A stretch of DNA of 64,000 bases from Cutibacterium avidum ATCC 25577 (GCF_000227295.1 NZ_JH165054.1:798948-862947); one strand, 5' to 3'. Shown: positions 54,502-63,367, numbered from the stretch's first letter. Numbers and translations are program-made. The notes: generated by a model not told the origin, from the letters alone.

Positions 54502-55104
54502 TCACGAATCCTCGCCTCTCCGATCTGTATGTATCCACTGGCCAAGGTGATCTCCGATCCAGTCCTGCATAGCCACGGACTCTGCCGTAACAGCCAGGTC
54601 TGTGTCGTCAATCCTCCCGGCCTGCGGGTCCACATGGGTCGCCGCGGCCTGACGATCAAGTTCGGCAAGATGCTCTTTCATCTCGAGCAGGCTGAATGCA
54701 GCCTCTGGCCAGGACACCGTCAGCCCCAGGGCCTCGGCCCGCGTCTCGTACTTTCTGCGGTACTCATCGCAGGGATGGGTCGCCGAGATCATGAGCGTGA
54801 CCGGGTCCTGCGCGCGGCAGCACAGCAGTCCGTTGCGATATGAGTCGAGGTCCTGATAGATGTCCTGGACGAGCCGAGTCACCTCGGTGGCCCGCCAGGC
54901 CGCCAGTTCCTCGGGCACCGCGGTGCCCTCGAGCAGACGGGTGGCGAAGTCGAGGGACACCCCCAGCTCAAGCGCCACGTCGTTGGCGCTCACTCCCTGC
55001 TCCGTCAGCTCGACTCGCAGGAGATCCAGAGTGGCGACAAGAGAGTCCTCGGAGGCCTGAAGGGTGGTCGCAGCCGATATGAACAGCCTGGCTCGTAGGG
55101 TCAT
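54502..55104 (-). CDS. HTH-containing protein of unknown role
   Basis: 200 residues. The N-terminal third has a likely helix-turn-helix (LTEQGVSANDVALELGVSLD then FATRLLEG), resembling the DUF2316 type, with no recognised enzyme domain after it; the middle contains LLCCRAQDPVTLMISATHPC. The start overlaps the stop of the upstream secreted-protein gene by 4 nt (ATGA), so the two are translated together and probably work together. Ends before the hairpin at 54444-54473. Confidence 0.6.
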   Translation of the reverse strand: MTLRARLFISAATTLQASEDSLVATLDLLRVELTEQGVSANDVALELGVSLDFATRLLEGTAVPEELAAWRATEVTRLVQDIYQDLDSYRNGLLCCRAQDPVTLMISATHPCDEYRRKYETRAEALGLTVSWPEAAFSLLEMKEHLAELDRQAAATHVDPQAGRIDDTDLAVTAESVAMQDWIGDHLGQWIHTDRRGEDS

Positions 55105-55772
55105 GGTGCCACGTTACAGCTCAGGTTGGTCATGGTCTTCGAGACCACGGCTCGGAACTGAACGCTGTGCACGGTGACTCTCGCGACCACGTCATAGTTG
55201 GCTTTTGTGTTCTTCTTGCAGGGATTCGTCGCTACCGCAGTGGCGACCCGCGAATATGGACCGTTCAGTGATGTGTACTCACTGACTTTGTGCATGATAC
55301 CAAATGATGTAATCTTCGGATTGCCTTGCCGAATGTCAACATGAATAGAATGCCTATAGAGGTCGTTTGGGGTGGCTGTAGATTTACAGCTGGACTGATC
55401 GCCCCATTCCAGACGATTCTTGATAATCTGCGGATTGTGGAACTTTCCTGTGCAAATACCGGCATCAAAGTCTGCACTACGCGTGGACGCCCCAGAAGAC
55501 GAGGAACTGTCATCTGATCCGATGACCCATGAGTGATTGTCCCAGATCATCATGTAGCCATCATGGGACTCCGCACGAGCATTATCAACGTCCACACCAG
55601 CACCACGAGCCGCCAAAACGAGTGCGGCCGGAGCAGATTCTATACCCCTAGTGCTAGCAGATGAGTCACTTGACTTCGCGGGTGCTGCTGTCGATGTCGG
55701 CGCTGCCGTGAATGCAAACAGCGAGGCAATTGACAGAGATAGTACTGGTACAAACAGGGCCTTTGTTTTCAT
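55101..55772 (-). CDS. Secreted protein of unknown function
   Basis: 223 residues from ATG 55772 with GGGGGAG 4 nt upstream. A clear signal peptide (ALFVPVLSLSIASLFAFTAA) and Ser-rich segment (SDDSSSSSGASTRS) precede a beta-rich body with four Cys (GICTG, SSCKS, NPCKK, LSCNV). No family recognised. The composition is poorer in GC than the neighbours, suggesting transfer. First gene of a two-gene unit with the HTH-containing protein. Confidence 0.7.
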   Translation of the reverse strand: MKTKALFVPVLSLSIASLFAFTAAPTSTAAPAKSSDSSASTRGIESAPAALVLAARGAGVDVDNARAESHDGYMMIWDNHSWVIGSDDSSSSSGASTRSADFDAGICTGKFHNPQIIKNRLEWGDQSSCKSTATPNDLYRHSIHVDIRQGNPKITSFGIMHKVSEYTSLNGPYSRVATAVATNPCKKNTKANYDVVARVTVHSVQFRAVVSKTMTNLSCNVAP

Positions 55773-55785
55773 AAACTCCCCCTTG

Positions 55786-55910
55786 ATCAAGCTGAATCTT
55801 AGCCTCAGCGGACAACCCTTGTCCGTCAATTCGAAATGACTAGAGCGCTCCGCGTCAACGTGTCAAGGGGAAAGTGAATCAGACATGTTCACCAGGGCGA
55901 GTGCGGCGTG
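55786..55910. repeat. 125-bp repeat, copy A
   Basis: About 90% identical to 62130-62254. The right end reaches the last codons of the 104-residue gene family (CACCAGGGCGAGTGCGG) but the rest of that gene is absent, so this copy is a truncated remnant. It also covers the upstream region of the secreted-protein gene. Confidence 0.8.
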
Positions 55911-56275
55911 TACCTGTCAGGATCCTGATGTCCCCGTCACAACGAGTGCGATGTACTCGGCCATCTCCGGGCAGAATCTCAGAGCGTAGTCTGTCGTCCA
56001 GCGCGGTCCACGTTCCCGATTCCGACCCCCGTCTAGCAGCACTGTCCACGATGCCCGTGGCTCACGAGCGTGTTCCCGGGTCGCCGCTGATTGTGCCAGA
56101 CCCGCACCGCCCTACAGCTCCGTGGTCTCCTCGGTGTCGAGTTCTCTGGTCATCGGAGCTATGTCCCCCTCTTTTGATTGGTCTCCATCGGCATGCGACC
56201 ACCCTCCGGAGGCGCTTGTCGAGGAAGAACAATCTGGTGGCGGCCCGTACCGGCGACTGGATACCGGCACAGACG
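55911..56275. other. Stretch without a supported gene
   Basis: Follows the truncated repeat. Open frames on both strands lack ribosome sites and recognisable products; probably remnant DNA. Confidence 0.4.
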
Positions 56276-56311
56276 CATCAGCCCACCAGCACATGTGCTG
56301 GTGGGCTGATG
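56276..56311 (-). terminator. Palindromic terminator after doc
   Basis: A perfect 36-base palindrome (18-base arms), 10 nt past the doc stop. Confidence 0.75.
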
Positions 56312-56320
56312 TCATGTGGG

Positions 56321-56700
56321 TCATACAGTGCTGATCGTGATGCAGGAACTGAACTCGATGATCAGTTGATCCAGACTGACGTCTTTTGTCGCCACCGACC
56401 ATATGAGGTGTGCGGCATGGTCCTGACTCATGTCGAGCACTGCTCCGCTGATCTCCAGGAACAGCAGGGCTGACTCCAGAGCCAACCGCTTGTTGCCGTC
56501 CTCGAATGTCTGGGCCTCCGCGACACCGAACGCCAGACGAGCGGCCTTCGCCGCCAACGTGGGGAACGCCTCGTGGCCATCGAACACTGCAAATGGAGCA
56601 GCCACCGCCGACGAGAGGACATCGGGTCTCAGCAGTGCTCCTGCAGAATGTCCTGCTCGTACAGGTCGCAGCAGTCCTCATACGTCAGTTGTTCGGTCAC
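56321..56700 (-). pseudogene. doc: Doc/Fic-family toxin, frameshifted
   Basis: Starts at GTG 56700, overlapping the antitoxin stop by 4 nt: TEQLTYEDCCDLYEQDIL as in Doc N-termini. The frame then stops after QEHC; the rest (RPDVLSSAVAAPFAVFDG, FPTLAAKAARL, TFEDGNKRLALESALLFL) continues in another frame, the shift being near 56625-56640. Doc transfers phosphate to EF-Tu; its HxFxDGNKR motif here reads QTFEDGNKR, so the catalytic His is also replaced by Gln. Likely inactive, unless a sequencing error caused the shift. Confidence 0.75.
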
Positions 56701-57242
56701 CGGGCGAGCAGCGCCATGGCTCGCGACCACTGCCTGCTGATCCGAGCACCACGGTGGAGAAGATCGGCACGGTCATGATCGGCCGCCGTGAAGGTGGCCC
56801 GGCGTGTGGGTCCCCTGCCCTGTGCGGCCTGGGTGCTGTACTCGCGCATCATCGTCGCCGGATCGATCGGTGTGCTTCCTGGCTCATCAGCGGCGAGTCC
56901 CTGGCGGGCCTGTCTCCACGGCTTCTCACCGTGGGTGACTCCACTGAGGTACTTCCCACCGTGATTGCCGTAGTGGCGCAGCACGGCGTCGACGGTGGCC
57001 CGCTGCGACTGCGTGAGATCGGTCGGGACGTGGTGACCGAGCGATGTGAGATCCACGTGGCGGATCGACCGGAGTACGGGGCCGTCGGTCCATGCCTCGA
57101 TCGATTCGTCGAAGACTGGTGATCCGTCCCAGGCCAGGGACCATGCCTGGACGTAGTAGAGCAGCTTCTGCAGCTGCATTTCACCGGTGAGGGTGAATCC
57201 CGTCCCGGCAATGTAGTCGGCAACGTCTCGTGGTGTGACCAT
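56697..57242 (-). CDS. Panacea-domain (DUF4065/SocA-like) antitoxin
   Basis: 181 residues. The Panacea signature is at the N-terminus: DVADYIAGTG, MQLQKLLYYVQAWSLAW, VFDESIEAWTDGPVL. Panacea-domain antitoxins are known to pair with diverse toxins. GTGA overlap with the doc gene shows translational coupling, a normal antitoxin-toxin order. The variable C-terminus (FTAADHDRADLLH) would fit the partner. It lies 75 nt downstream of the ImmA-like gene on the same strand. Confidence 0.85.
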   Translation of the reverse strand: MVTPRDVADYIAGTGFTLTGEMQLQKLLYYVQAWSLAWDGSPVFDESIEAWTDGPVLRSIRHVDLTSLGHHVPTDLTQSQRATVDAVLRHYGNHGGKYLSGVTHGEKPWRQARQGLAADEPGSTPIDPATMMREYSTQAAQGRGPTRRATFTAADHDRADLLHRGARISRQWSRAMALLAR

Positions 57243-57317
57243 GATCCCCCCTCTCGAGCGTCGGACTCGTTTCTCAATACCAATTGTATGACGGACCCCT
57301 GTCTCACGGACGCGTAC

Positions 57318-57839
57318 TCATCGGCGCGTCAGGCGCAGGGTCAGTGCCGCGGGCGTCACACCGAGCCTGCGGGCCAGGACGTCGAGGTCCATGCCGGTCG
57401 ACCACAGGGTGGCCACCACCCCGGCCGGCATGAGCAGCGCCGTGGCGAAGTCGTCGGCCCATCTCTCATCGGGATCCGTCGTGGTCACCGGCATCATCGA
57501 CAGCTCCCGGTGGCGTTCCACGCGGCCGAGCACGGCTTCGCCGGTCCAGGGGCCCTGGTGCTCGCGGACGTGGTGACCGATCTCGTGGGCCAGGACGAAC
57601 CGGCGACGATCGAGGTCGCAGCGCGAGCTGACGACGGCCCGGAACCGGGTCTGACCCTCGAGCTTGACGAGCAGCCCGTCGACGCCGGGCTCCAGGAGCC
57701 TGCGCTCCACCGCCAGACCCAGGCGGCAGGCGACGCGGGTCACGTCGACGGGCACCCGGACCGCCCCTCCGGTAGCGATGGTGGTCTCCAGGATCTGGCG
57801 GGCGACCCTGTCGGGGTCGTCGGTGGTCAGTCCGGTCAT
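57318..57839 (-). CDS. ImmA/IrrE-type metallopeptidase
   Basis: 173 residues with the zinc-protease motif HEIGHHVREH in a typical COG2856 setting (RRFVLAHEIGHH, then DERWADDFATALLMPAGVV with the third ligand Glu/Asp). Such proteins cut phage or ICE repressors, or act with antitoxins. No repressor target is evident here. Followed by the Panacea-Doc pair, so it may belong to the same accessory module. Confidence 0.88.
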   Translation of the reverse strand: MTGLTTDDPDRVARQILETTIATGGAVRVPVDVTRVACRLGLAVERRLLEPGVDGLLVKLEGQTRFRAVVSSRCDLDRRRFVLAHEIGHHVREHQGPWTGEAVLGRVERHRELSMMPVTTTDPDERWADDFATALLMPAGVVATLWSTGMDLDVLARRLGVTPAALTLRLTRR

Positions 57840-57959
57840 GTCATGGGGCGGTCCCCCTTCCTGGTGGACGATGGTGCGCCAGCAGGCGCAGTCCCCCGAT
57901 CACCCGGACCGGCTGTGCCGGTACACCGACATACCGCAGTCTTCGGGTCCGGCCCGGTC

Positions 57960-58274
57960 TCACCAGGGCGAGTGCGGGGTGTAGCTCTCGGGGTCGTGCC
58001 AGGCCCGCAGGATGAGCTCGATCCGCTCAGTCATGTCTGAGGAGGCCTCCAACCGGATCGGCGTCCCGGTGGTCGGGTGGTAGGCGGTCGCGGCATAGAA
58101 CCGGATGCCCCCTCTGGTGATCCAGCGGTCCAGCCGGCCGATGATCTGGTCGCCGGCCAGGACCTTCCATGACGCCTTCGACCCCCTGGCGCGCACCGTC
58201 ATCACCGACATGTGCTCCAGGTGCACACTCTCGGGCAGCGCCACCGTCTCCTCGTCGTCGAACAGCATCACCAT
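57960..58274 (-). CDS. 104-residue protein of unknown function, copy 1
   Basis: Start ATG 58274 (MVMLFDDEET). Over 85% identical to the copy at 62234-62548. Segments VHLEHMSVMTVRARGSKASWKVLAGDQ, broken here as VHLEHMSVMTVRARG and SKASWKVLAGDQIIGRLDRW, show no known domain; a compact alpha/beta fold is likely. No signal peptide. The preservation of two intact frames suggests selection or recent duplication. Confidence 0.7.
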   Translation of the reverse strand: MVMLFDDEETVALPESVHLEHMSVMTVRARGSKASWKVLAGDQIIGRLDRWITRGGIRFYAATAYHPTTGTPIRLEASSDMTERIELILRAWHDPESYTPHSPW

Positions 58275-58410
58275 GTTGACCAGTCCTCGCCTCACCTTGT
58301 CCCTGGGGCACGAACACTAGATGCGGGCACTGACAGGTTCGGTGCGGATGCCTCTCCCCCGGCGGGGCCAGGGGCTCGTCAGGAGCCGGTGATGCCCGAT
58401 GCCGCCGACC

Positions 58411-58791
58411 TCACCGGTAGCCGATGACGTCGTGGCTGACCGCCGCGATCGTGTCCGCATCGATGTCGGCGGCCGGCAGCCGGTAGATGGTGTTGAGCCG
58501 AGGGTTGAAGATGCCCATGCAGGTGACGATGCCGAAGATGTCCTGACCCGAGTGGTGGCCCATGAGGTAGTACATGAGCAGCTGCAGGGTGTTCTCCTTC
58601 GTCGGCGGGTTCTTGGAGACCTTGATGTCCCACAGGGTGTCGGCGGTGGGCAGGTCCCCGTCGCCCTGGGAGACGGTCTCGGTGTAACCGTCGGGATCGA
58701 AGTGGAACCCGTCGGCGACCACGGGGCCGACGGAGGCGATAAAGGCCGTGATGCGCCGCACTATCGTGGCGATGCGGTCGAGCGGGTTCAT
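58411..58791 (-). CDS. Small PD-(D/E)XK-nuclease-like protein
   Basis: 126 residues. Gly/Asp-rich opening (GFHFDPDGYTETVSQGDGD), then DTLWDIKVSK, the Asp and Lys of a D...DxK pattern, then NTLQLLMYYLMG and GIFNPRLNTIYRL. This arrangement recurs in uncharacterised actinobacterial proteins as I remember. The reading start, ATG 58791, overlaps the stop of an upstream frame by 4 nt, so it may be a C-terminal part of a larger broken gene. Confidence 0.5.
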   Translation of the reverse strand: MNPLDRIATIVRRITAFIASVGPVVADGFHFDPDGYTETVSQGDGDLPTADTLWDIKVSKNPPTKENTLQLLMYYLMGHHSGQDIFGIVTCMGIFNPRLNTIYRLPAADIDADTIAAVSHDVIGYR

Positions 58792-59337
58792 GACCGGGAC
58801 GCGTTGGGGAGCCCTTCGACCGCACCGGTCTTGAATCCTGCGAAACCGGCGGTGGCGACCACCTCAATCCGCTTCGACCACGACCTGGGACGGGCGGCGA
58901 GCCACTGTGTCAGCACCGGCTTCCATTGGTGCGATAGCCGTGGTGTCCTGCTGTCGCACCCGGAGTACTTGTTGTGCCGCACACGGATCAGCAGCGTCGT
59001 GCGCCGATGTCCAAACGGCTCGTGCTAGCCGACTCACCACCGAGTCCCGCGTCACGCCCTTCACGCACCCATTGGTCCAGCGTTTCGATACGACACTCAA
59101 TCACCACCATTCGCGGTTTGAGGCGCTGCCCGACAGCCACAATCCAGAGTTCATCACGACGGCAAAGCTCATCAGATCAGGGGCCGCGAAGGCAGGGTTA
59201 TACACGTTGAGGCATTCCCGATCAGCGGTGGAGGAATCTTCATCCTCGGAGGGCCTCGACTCCTACGTAAGAACCGACGCGCCGGCTGAGCTCACACCCC
59301 ATTCATACCCTCGATTGTGATAAACTATCGGGGATCT
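58792..59337. other. Stretch without a supported gene
   Basis: Several minus frames (58788-58982, 58864-59100) exist, one overlapping the nuclease-like gene, but I recognise no product and no good ribosome site. Likely remnants. Confidence 0.4.
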
Positions 59338-59826
59338 CTACTCGTGCTCGACGAGGAGAGCGACGACGAGGGTGTGATAGTCCATGGCGAGCACCGAGGC
59401 ACCCGGGAATCGCCACACATGGGCTTGAATGGGTTCCCCGTCCATGGAGACGACAGTCGTCGCATGTGGCGGAGTGCGATTCCACTGCTCGGCACAGGAG
59501 ACGTTGTCCCGGTGGAAATAGCGCGCCACTTCGGCGATGACCGCATCATCGCATTCGAGATCAAGCCACTCGAGCAGGCCCTCAATGGTGCCCATGAACT
59601 CGTCCCGATCCTGATGCTCATAGGCCGGCGCGGCCAGATCACTGATGGGCCCTAGCGCTGCGATGGCCCACCGGCCCGAGGCGTTGCGCGCCACAGCGGT
59701 CATGGCTGGATCACTGTCGGACAACTCGACCGGTCCATCAATCCCTCTGAACCAGAAGATCCGACCCTTGTTCAGGTTCCAGAGCTGGAGCACAGCGTCA
59801 CCGACTTTCCGTTGCAGACATCCCAC
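59338..59826 (-). CDS. Uncharacterised small protein
   Basis: Up to 162 residues; the start is doubtful, because ATG 59826 lies inside the end of the preceding pseudogene, and a GTG near 59792 (VLQLWNLNKG) is as likely. No signal peptide or membrane span; composition acidic with Trp/Phe-rich patches (IFWFRGIDGP, VWRFPGASVL). An immunity-protein-like look, but no family recognised. It follows the broken secreted-protein gene closely. Confidence 0.5.
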   Translation of the reverse strand: MGCLQRKVGDAVLQLWNLNKGRIFWFRGIDGPVELSDSDPAMTAVARNASGRWAIAALGPISDLAAPAYEHQDRDEFMGTIEGLLEWLDLECDDAVIAEVARYFHRDNVSCAEQWNRTPPHATTVVSMDGEPIQAHVWRFPGASVLAMDYHTLVVALLVEHE

Positions 59827-60506
59827 CCACGAATACGGTTCGTTTGAGTGACGCCGTCAGTCCACTTGACCGTAAGCGCGAACATTGGATAATTCACTCC
59901 AGAACTCCGATTCTCGAAATTCCAGGAGTAATTTTTCCTAGATGTCAGTGCGCCCGACACTCCCGACGCTGACGCACCGTAACGACACGTATGATCAGTG
60001 GAAAGGGAGACATTCACACCACAAGAATACCCGTACCGCAATGACCATCGAGGACCTCCGGCCTTGAATGTCGTGGCGACCGTGGTCAGAGTCCATCGCT
60101 TTGACGAGCCTCCCTGTATGTTCTCTTGCCACACTGCCTGAACTTCCGAACTAAGCGTGCAGTTTTTGTTCACGCAATGATAGTTGCCGAAGTAAATGTT
60201 GGAAGACTTGAATCGATAATTATTGAGCCGCTGCCCAGGTGGGCGATGGTACCCTCCTGGGACGCCAGATGCTGACATGGTTTTAGGGGTCGAGGGATTG
60301 AGCGTACTATTGAGACGATTGATTTCAGCCGGAGAGACACTCTCTGGTAATGGTTTCGCGGCAACCGCCGATATCGTGGAGGACTCTGCCACGGGGGACG
60401 CGTTGTGAGTAGTTGCGGGCGCGGCTTATGCGGGAGTGGAATAGATCGATATGGCAACAAGAGATCCGATCGCCATGACCGAGAGTTTACTTGCGTTGTT
60501 CACCAT
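59772..60506 (-). pseudogene. Secreted protein gene with a stop in its signal peptide
   Basis: The intact start is ATG 60506, with GGAGG 5 nt upstream and a signal sequence (NNASKLSVMAIGSLVAISIY). An in-frame TAA at 60426-60428 then interrupts it just at the expected cleavage site; the same frame continues for about 218 codons to 59772 (YFGNYHCVNKNCTL, RWSLRYGYSCGVNVSL, WDVCNGKSVTLCSSSG), a Cys-containing beta-rich body. A restart at GTG 60392 would give a protein without export signal. Function unknown. Confidence 0.7.
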
Positions 60507-60620
60507 GTCATCCTCCATCGGAGGTGTGGCTATCGTCAAGTCCCGTACATCCACTGCACCACTGTCCTCACTGGCTGATCTCGGAGCTCATCACAATCGA
60601 GGGCGTGGGCTGGGTTTGAC
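60507..60620. other. Promoter space before the broken secreted gene
   Basis: About 114 bases up to the ISL3 left end; no gene seen. Confidence 0.4.
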
Positions 60621-62123
60621 GGCTCTTCGTCATTCCGCGTGGTTTGGTGAGGCTGGCCTGAGTGTCGTGGGGTGGTGAGAGGGGTGTGTCGGTGCTGGTG
60701 AGAAGGGTCGGGGCCTTCTTGAATGGGAAGTGCTCAAACGACCCGTTCGAAGAAGACCCCGACCGTGTTCCACACTACCTGCACTCATCCCGGCTACTGC
60801 ACGCTCGCTGATGCCATCGCTGACCTCCCCGGCTTCCACGTCACGCGTGTGGACCGCTCACCTGCGGGCCTGCGTCTGAACGTCGAGACCGACCCTGGGG
60901 GAGTGCTCTGCCCCGCCTGTGGGGTCCAGGCTGTGGCGGATGGTCGCCAACAACGTCTTCTCCACGACATCGGTGTCTTCGGTGTCCCTGTCCTCCTCGT
61001 GTGGTCCAGGCGCACCTGGCGGTGCAGGCAACACTCCTGCCCCCAGGTCTCGTGGGGGGAAGAGACGCAGTTGGCTCCACCCCGCAAGCACTTCACGACC
61101 CGAGCCATCACCTGGGCTGTGAACCAGCTTCTCACCCGAGACGTTGTCATCTCCGCCCTGGCCCGGGACCTCCGGGTGGGGTGGCGCACCTTGTGGAAGG
61201 CAATCGAGGGACCCCTCCAGGAGCGCCTCAAGGAGATCAGCGACCAGGCCAGCGTGGAAGCCCCGGGCCTCGACGAGCACGTGTGGCGTCATTCCGGGCC
61301 CCACAAGAATCGGATGATCACCGGCGTCGTGGACCACACCAGACCGAAGAGAGGCAAGGACGGGAAGACGAAGCCGTTCGCGAGGCTCCTGGATGTCCAG
61401 GTCGGGCGCTCGGGAGCGGTCGCTGAGGACTGGTTGGCCTCCCAAGGCAAGGAGTTCGCGAGCAAGATCCGCATCGCTGCCATCGACCCCTACAGGGGCT
61501 ACGCCAACGCCATCTCAGCGACCCTGAAAGAGGCGGACATGGTCGTCGACATCTTCCACGTGACAAAGCTGGCCAGTCAGGCCCTGGACGAGGTGCGTCG
61601 CCGAGTCCAGCAGGACACCCTGGGGCGCAGGGGACACGCCAAAGACCCCTTGTATCGGGCTCGGAGACTCCTCCTCACCGGCGCCAACCACCTCACCGAG
61701 AAGATGGCGACCAAGCTGGATGCCCTCCTCCAAGAAGGCGACCCGAACTGGGAGGTGACCATCACTTGGACCGTCTACCAGAAGCTGATCGATGCCTACC
61801 AGCAGAGCGACTCCCATGACATGGTCACCCTCATCGATGCTCTCAAGGACTGTCCGATTCCTGAGGTCGCCAGGCTGGGGCGCACCTTGAAAGCCTGGAA
61901 GAGGGAGATCCTGGCCTATTGGCACACCGACCGCTCGAACGCGGGCCCCACCGAGGCGATCAACAACGTCATCGAGACCACCCGACGCATCGCCCGCGGC
62001 TTCCGCAACTTCGACAACTACCGCCTGCGGATCCTCGCCTCAGCCTCCGGACAACGCCCTTACCGCCAACCCCCGAAACTCGTCAAGCAAGGACAACCAA
62101 ACCACGCTGAATGACGAAGAGCC
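60621..62123 (+). mobile_element. ISL3-family insertion sequence
   Basis: About 1.5 kb with inverted ends starting GGCTCTTCGTCATTCCGCGT on the left and matching the reverse of the right end at 62096-62123 with one or two mismatches. No 8-bp target duplication is seen (GGTTTGAC left, CCTTTAAT right), so the flanks may have been rearranged. Its right flank is the 125-bp repeat copy B. Confidence 0.85.
60723..62114 (+). CDS. ISL3-family transposase
   Basis: 463 residues, complete. An N-terminal zinc-finger-like part (LCPACGVQAVADG, WRCRQHSCP), a helix-turn-helix region and the DDE core (GLDEHVWRH, AIDPYRGYANAI, DIFHVTKLA, and the final RSNAGPTEAINNVIETTRR). The frame is intact, so the element may be mobile. 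Confidence 0.95.
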   Translation: MGSAQTTRSKKTPTVFHTTCTHPGYCTLADAIADLPGFHVTRVDRSPAGLRLNVETDPGGVLCPACGVQAVADGRQQRLLHDIGVFGVPVLLVWSRRTWRCRQHSCPQVSWGEETQLAPPRKHFTTRAITWAVNQLLTRDVVISALARDLRVGWRTLWKAIEGPLQERLKEISDQASVEAPGLDEHVWRHSGPHKNRMITGVVDHTRPKRGKDGKTKPFARLLDVQVGRSGAVAEDWLASQGKEFASKIRIAAIDPYRGYANAISATLKEADMVVDIFHVTKLASQALDEVRRRVQQDTLGRRGHAKDPLYRARRLLLTGANHLTEKMATKLDALLQEGDPNWEVTITWTVYQKLIDAYQQSDSHDMVTLIDALKDCPIPEVARLGRTLKAWKREILAYWHTDRSNAGPTEAINNVIETTRRIARGFRNFDNYRLRILASASGQRPYRQPPKLVKQGQPNHAE

Positions 62124-62129
62124 CCTTTA

Positions 62130-62254
62130 ATCAAGCTGAATCTTAGCCTCCGTGGACAACCCTTGTCCGTCAATGCGAAATTGACTAGAGCGCTCCGCTT
62201 CAGCGTGTCAAGGGGAAAGTGGATCAGACATGTTCACCAGGGCGAGTGCGGGGT
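62130..62254. repeat. 125-bp repeat, copy B
   Basis: Partner of 55786-55910, here still joined to the complete 104-residue gene and directly beside the ISL3 right end. Confidence 0.8.
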
Positions 62255-62548
62255 ACAGCTCTCTGGGTCGTGCCACGCTCGCAGGATGAGCTCGATCCGC
62301 TCAGACATGTCCGACGAGGCCTCCAGTCGGATGGGCGTCCCGGTGGTCGGATGGCAAGCGATCGCCGAGTAGAACCGCATACCCCTGGCGGTGATCCAGC
62401 GGTCCAGGCGGCCGATGATCTGGTCGCCGGCCAAGACCTTCCATGACGCCTTCGATCCCCTGGCGCGCACCGTCATCACCGAAATGTGCTCCAGGTGCAC
62501 GCCCTCGGGCAGTGCCACCGTCTCCTCATCGTTGAACAGCATCACCAT
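62234..62548 (-). CDS. 104-residue protein of unknown function, copy 2
   Basis: Start ATG 62548 (MVMLFNDEET). Differs from copy 1 at a few positions (VHLEHIS, WITARGMRFYSAIAC). Upstream sequence is also shared with copy 1 for about 35 nt (a GTGCCCCAGGGACAAGG element), then differs. Same unknown function. Confidence 0.7.
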   Translation of the reverse strand: MVMLFNDEETVALPEGVHLEHISVMTVRARGSKASWKVLAGDQIIGRLDRWITARGMRFYSAIACHPTTGTPIRLEASSDMSERIELILRAWHDPESCTPHSPW

Positions 62549-62768
62549 GCCGCACTTCTGTCCTTGTCCCTGGGGCACAAACACTAGATGTGGGCACTGG
62601 CAGGTTCAGTGGGGTGACTCTCCCCTGCTGCAACGGGGACCACTGGAGGAGGTCATGAAGGCGATGTGACATGCCGCTGACGAGTTGGCCGGCGAAGGCG
62701 ACATCGACCATCCCCGCGGTCCCGATTCGCCGGCCGATCCCGGAGGTCCCTGCTGGGACTTCTGAGGT
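62549..62768. other. Stretch without a supported gene
   Basis: Between copy 2 and the broken antitoxin; nothing recognised. Confidence 0.4.
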
Positions 62769-63080
62769 TCAGGACTTGGCGAGCTCGGTGCGCAGGACGT
62801 CGCGGATGACTGCTGAGACGCTCTTGTGCTCGCGGCGGGCCCGGGCGACCAGTGCGACGTCGGTCTGCTCGTCGAGTCAGGTGGCGCGTTCACAGGACTG
62901 GCCGGCGCCGGTGGCGTGGTCGGCCCCCACATTGGGCCTGCCGGGCTGGTTCCCCGGTCAGCGTGGGGCTCGAGTCGTCGGTCAGTGGAGCCCGCGACTC
63001 AGCCCAGTCGGCCATCTGGTCCCAGTCGGGGGCGGTGGGATCGGTCGCGTTTCCAGCAGTGACGATCCGATGAATGCCAT
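62769..63080 (-). pseudogene. Broken ribbon-helix-helix antitoxin-like gene
   Basis: Starts at ATG 63080 with AAGGAG 6 nt upstream. The frame shifts soon after the start (to NATDPTAPDWDQMADWAE), again later, and an in-frame TGA at 62877-62879 replaces a likely Trp in ERAT-LDEQTDVAL. The C-terminus, ARARREHKSVSAVIRDVLRT, is typical of RHH/CopG-type antitoxins. No partner toxin remains. Confidence 0.55.
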
Positions 63081-63115
63081 GGTGTGCTCCTTGATGATGA
63101 TGGTCGGGACGGGTC

Positions 63116-63367
63116 TCAGCGGGCCACCGGGACCGAGCGCCCGCCGATGACGGCGCGCTCGATGGTGGCGATGCCGGCATCGGTCTGGGCCAGGACTGCC
63201 AGCCAGACGGTCGGGGACAGCTCGGCGCGGACGACGTGCTGAGGGATTCTCCCGCCGAGGATGTGCAGGGTGAGGTCAACGGCCTCCAGCTCCGGGTCGC
63301 GACGGACCTGGTCCCAGCTGGCAGCGGTGAGGGTGGTGTGGCCAGCAGCGCCAGTAAGGACAGTCAT
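63116..63367 (-). CDS. Small uncharacterised protein (83 residues)
   Basis: ATG 63367, with AGGAG 12 nt upstream. Sequence TLHILGGRIPQHVVRAELSP and VLAQTDAGIATIERAVIGG; no known family, no signal peptide. Lies between the broken antitoxin and another small gene on the same strand, likely one operon. Confidence 0.55.
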   Translation of the reverse strand: MTVLTGAAGHTTLTAASWDQVRRDPELEAVDLTLHILGGRIPQHVVRAELSPTVWLAVLAQTDAGIATIERAVIGGRSVPVAR

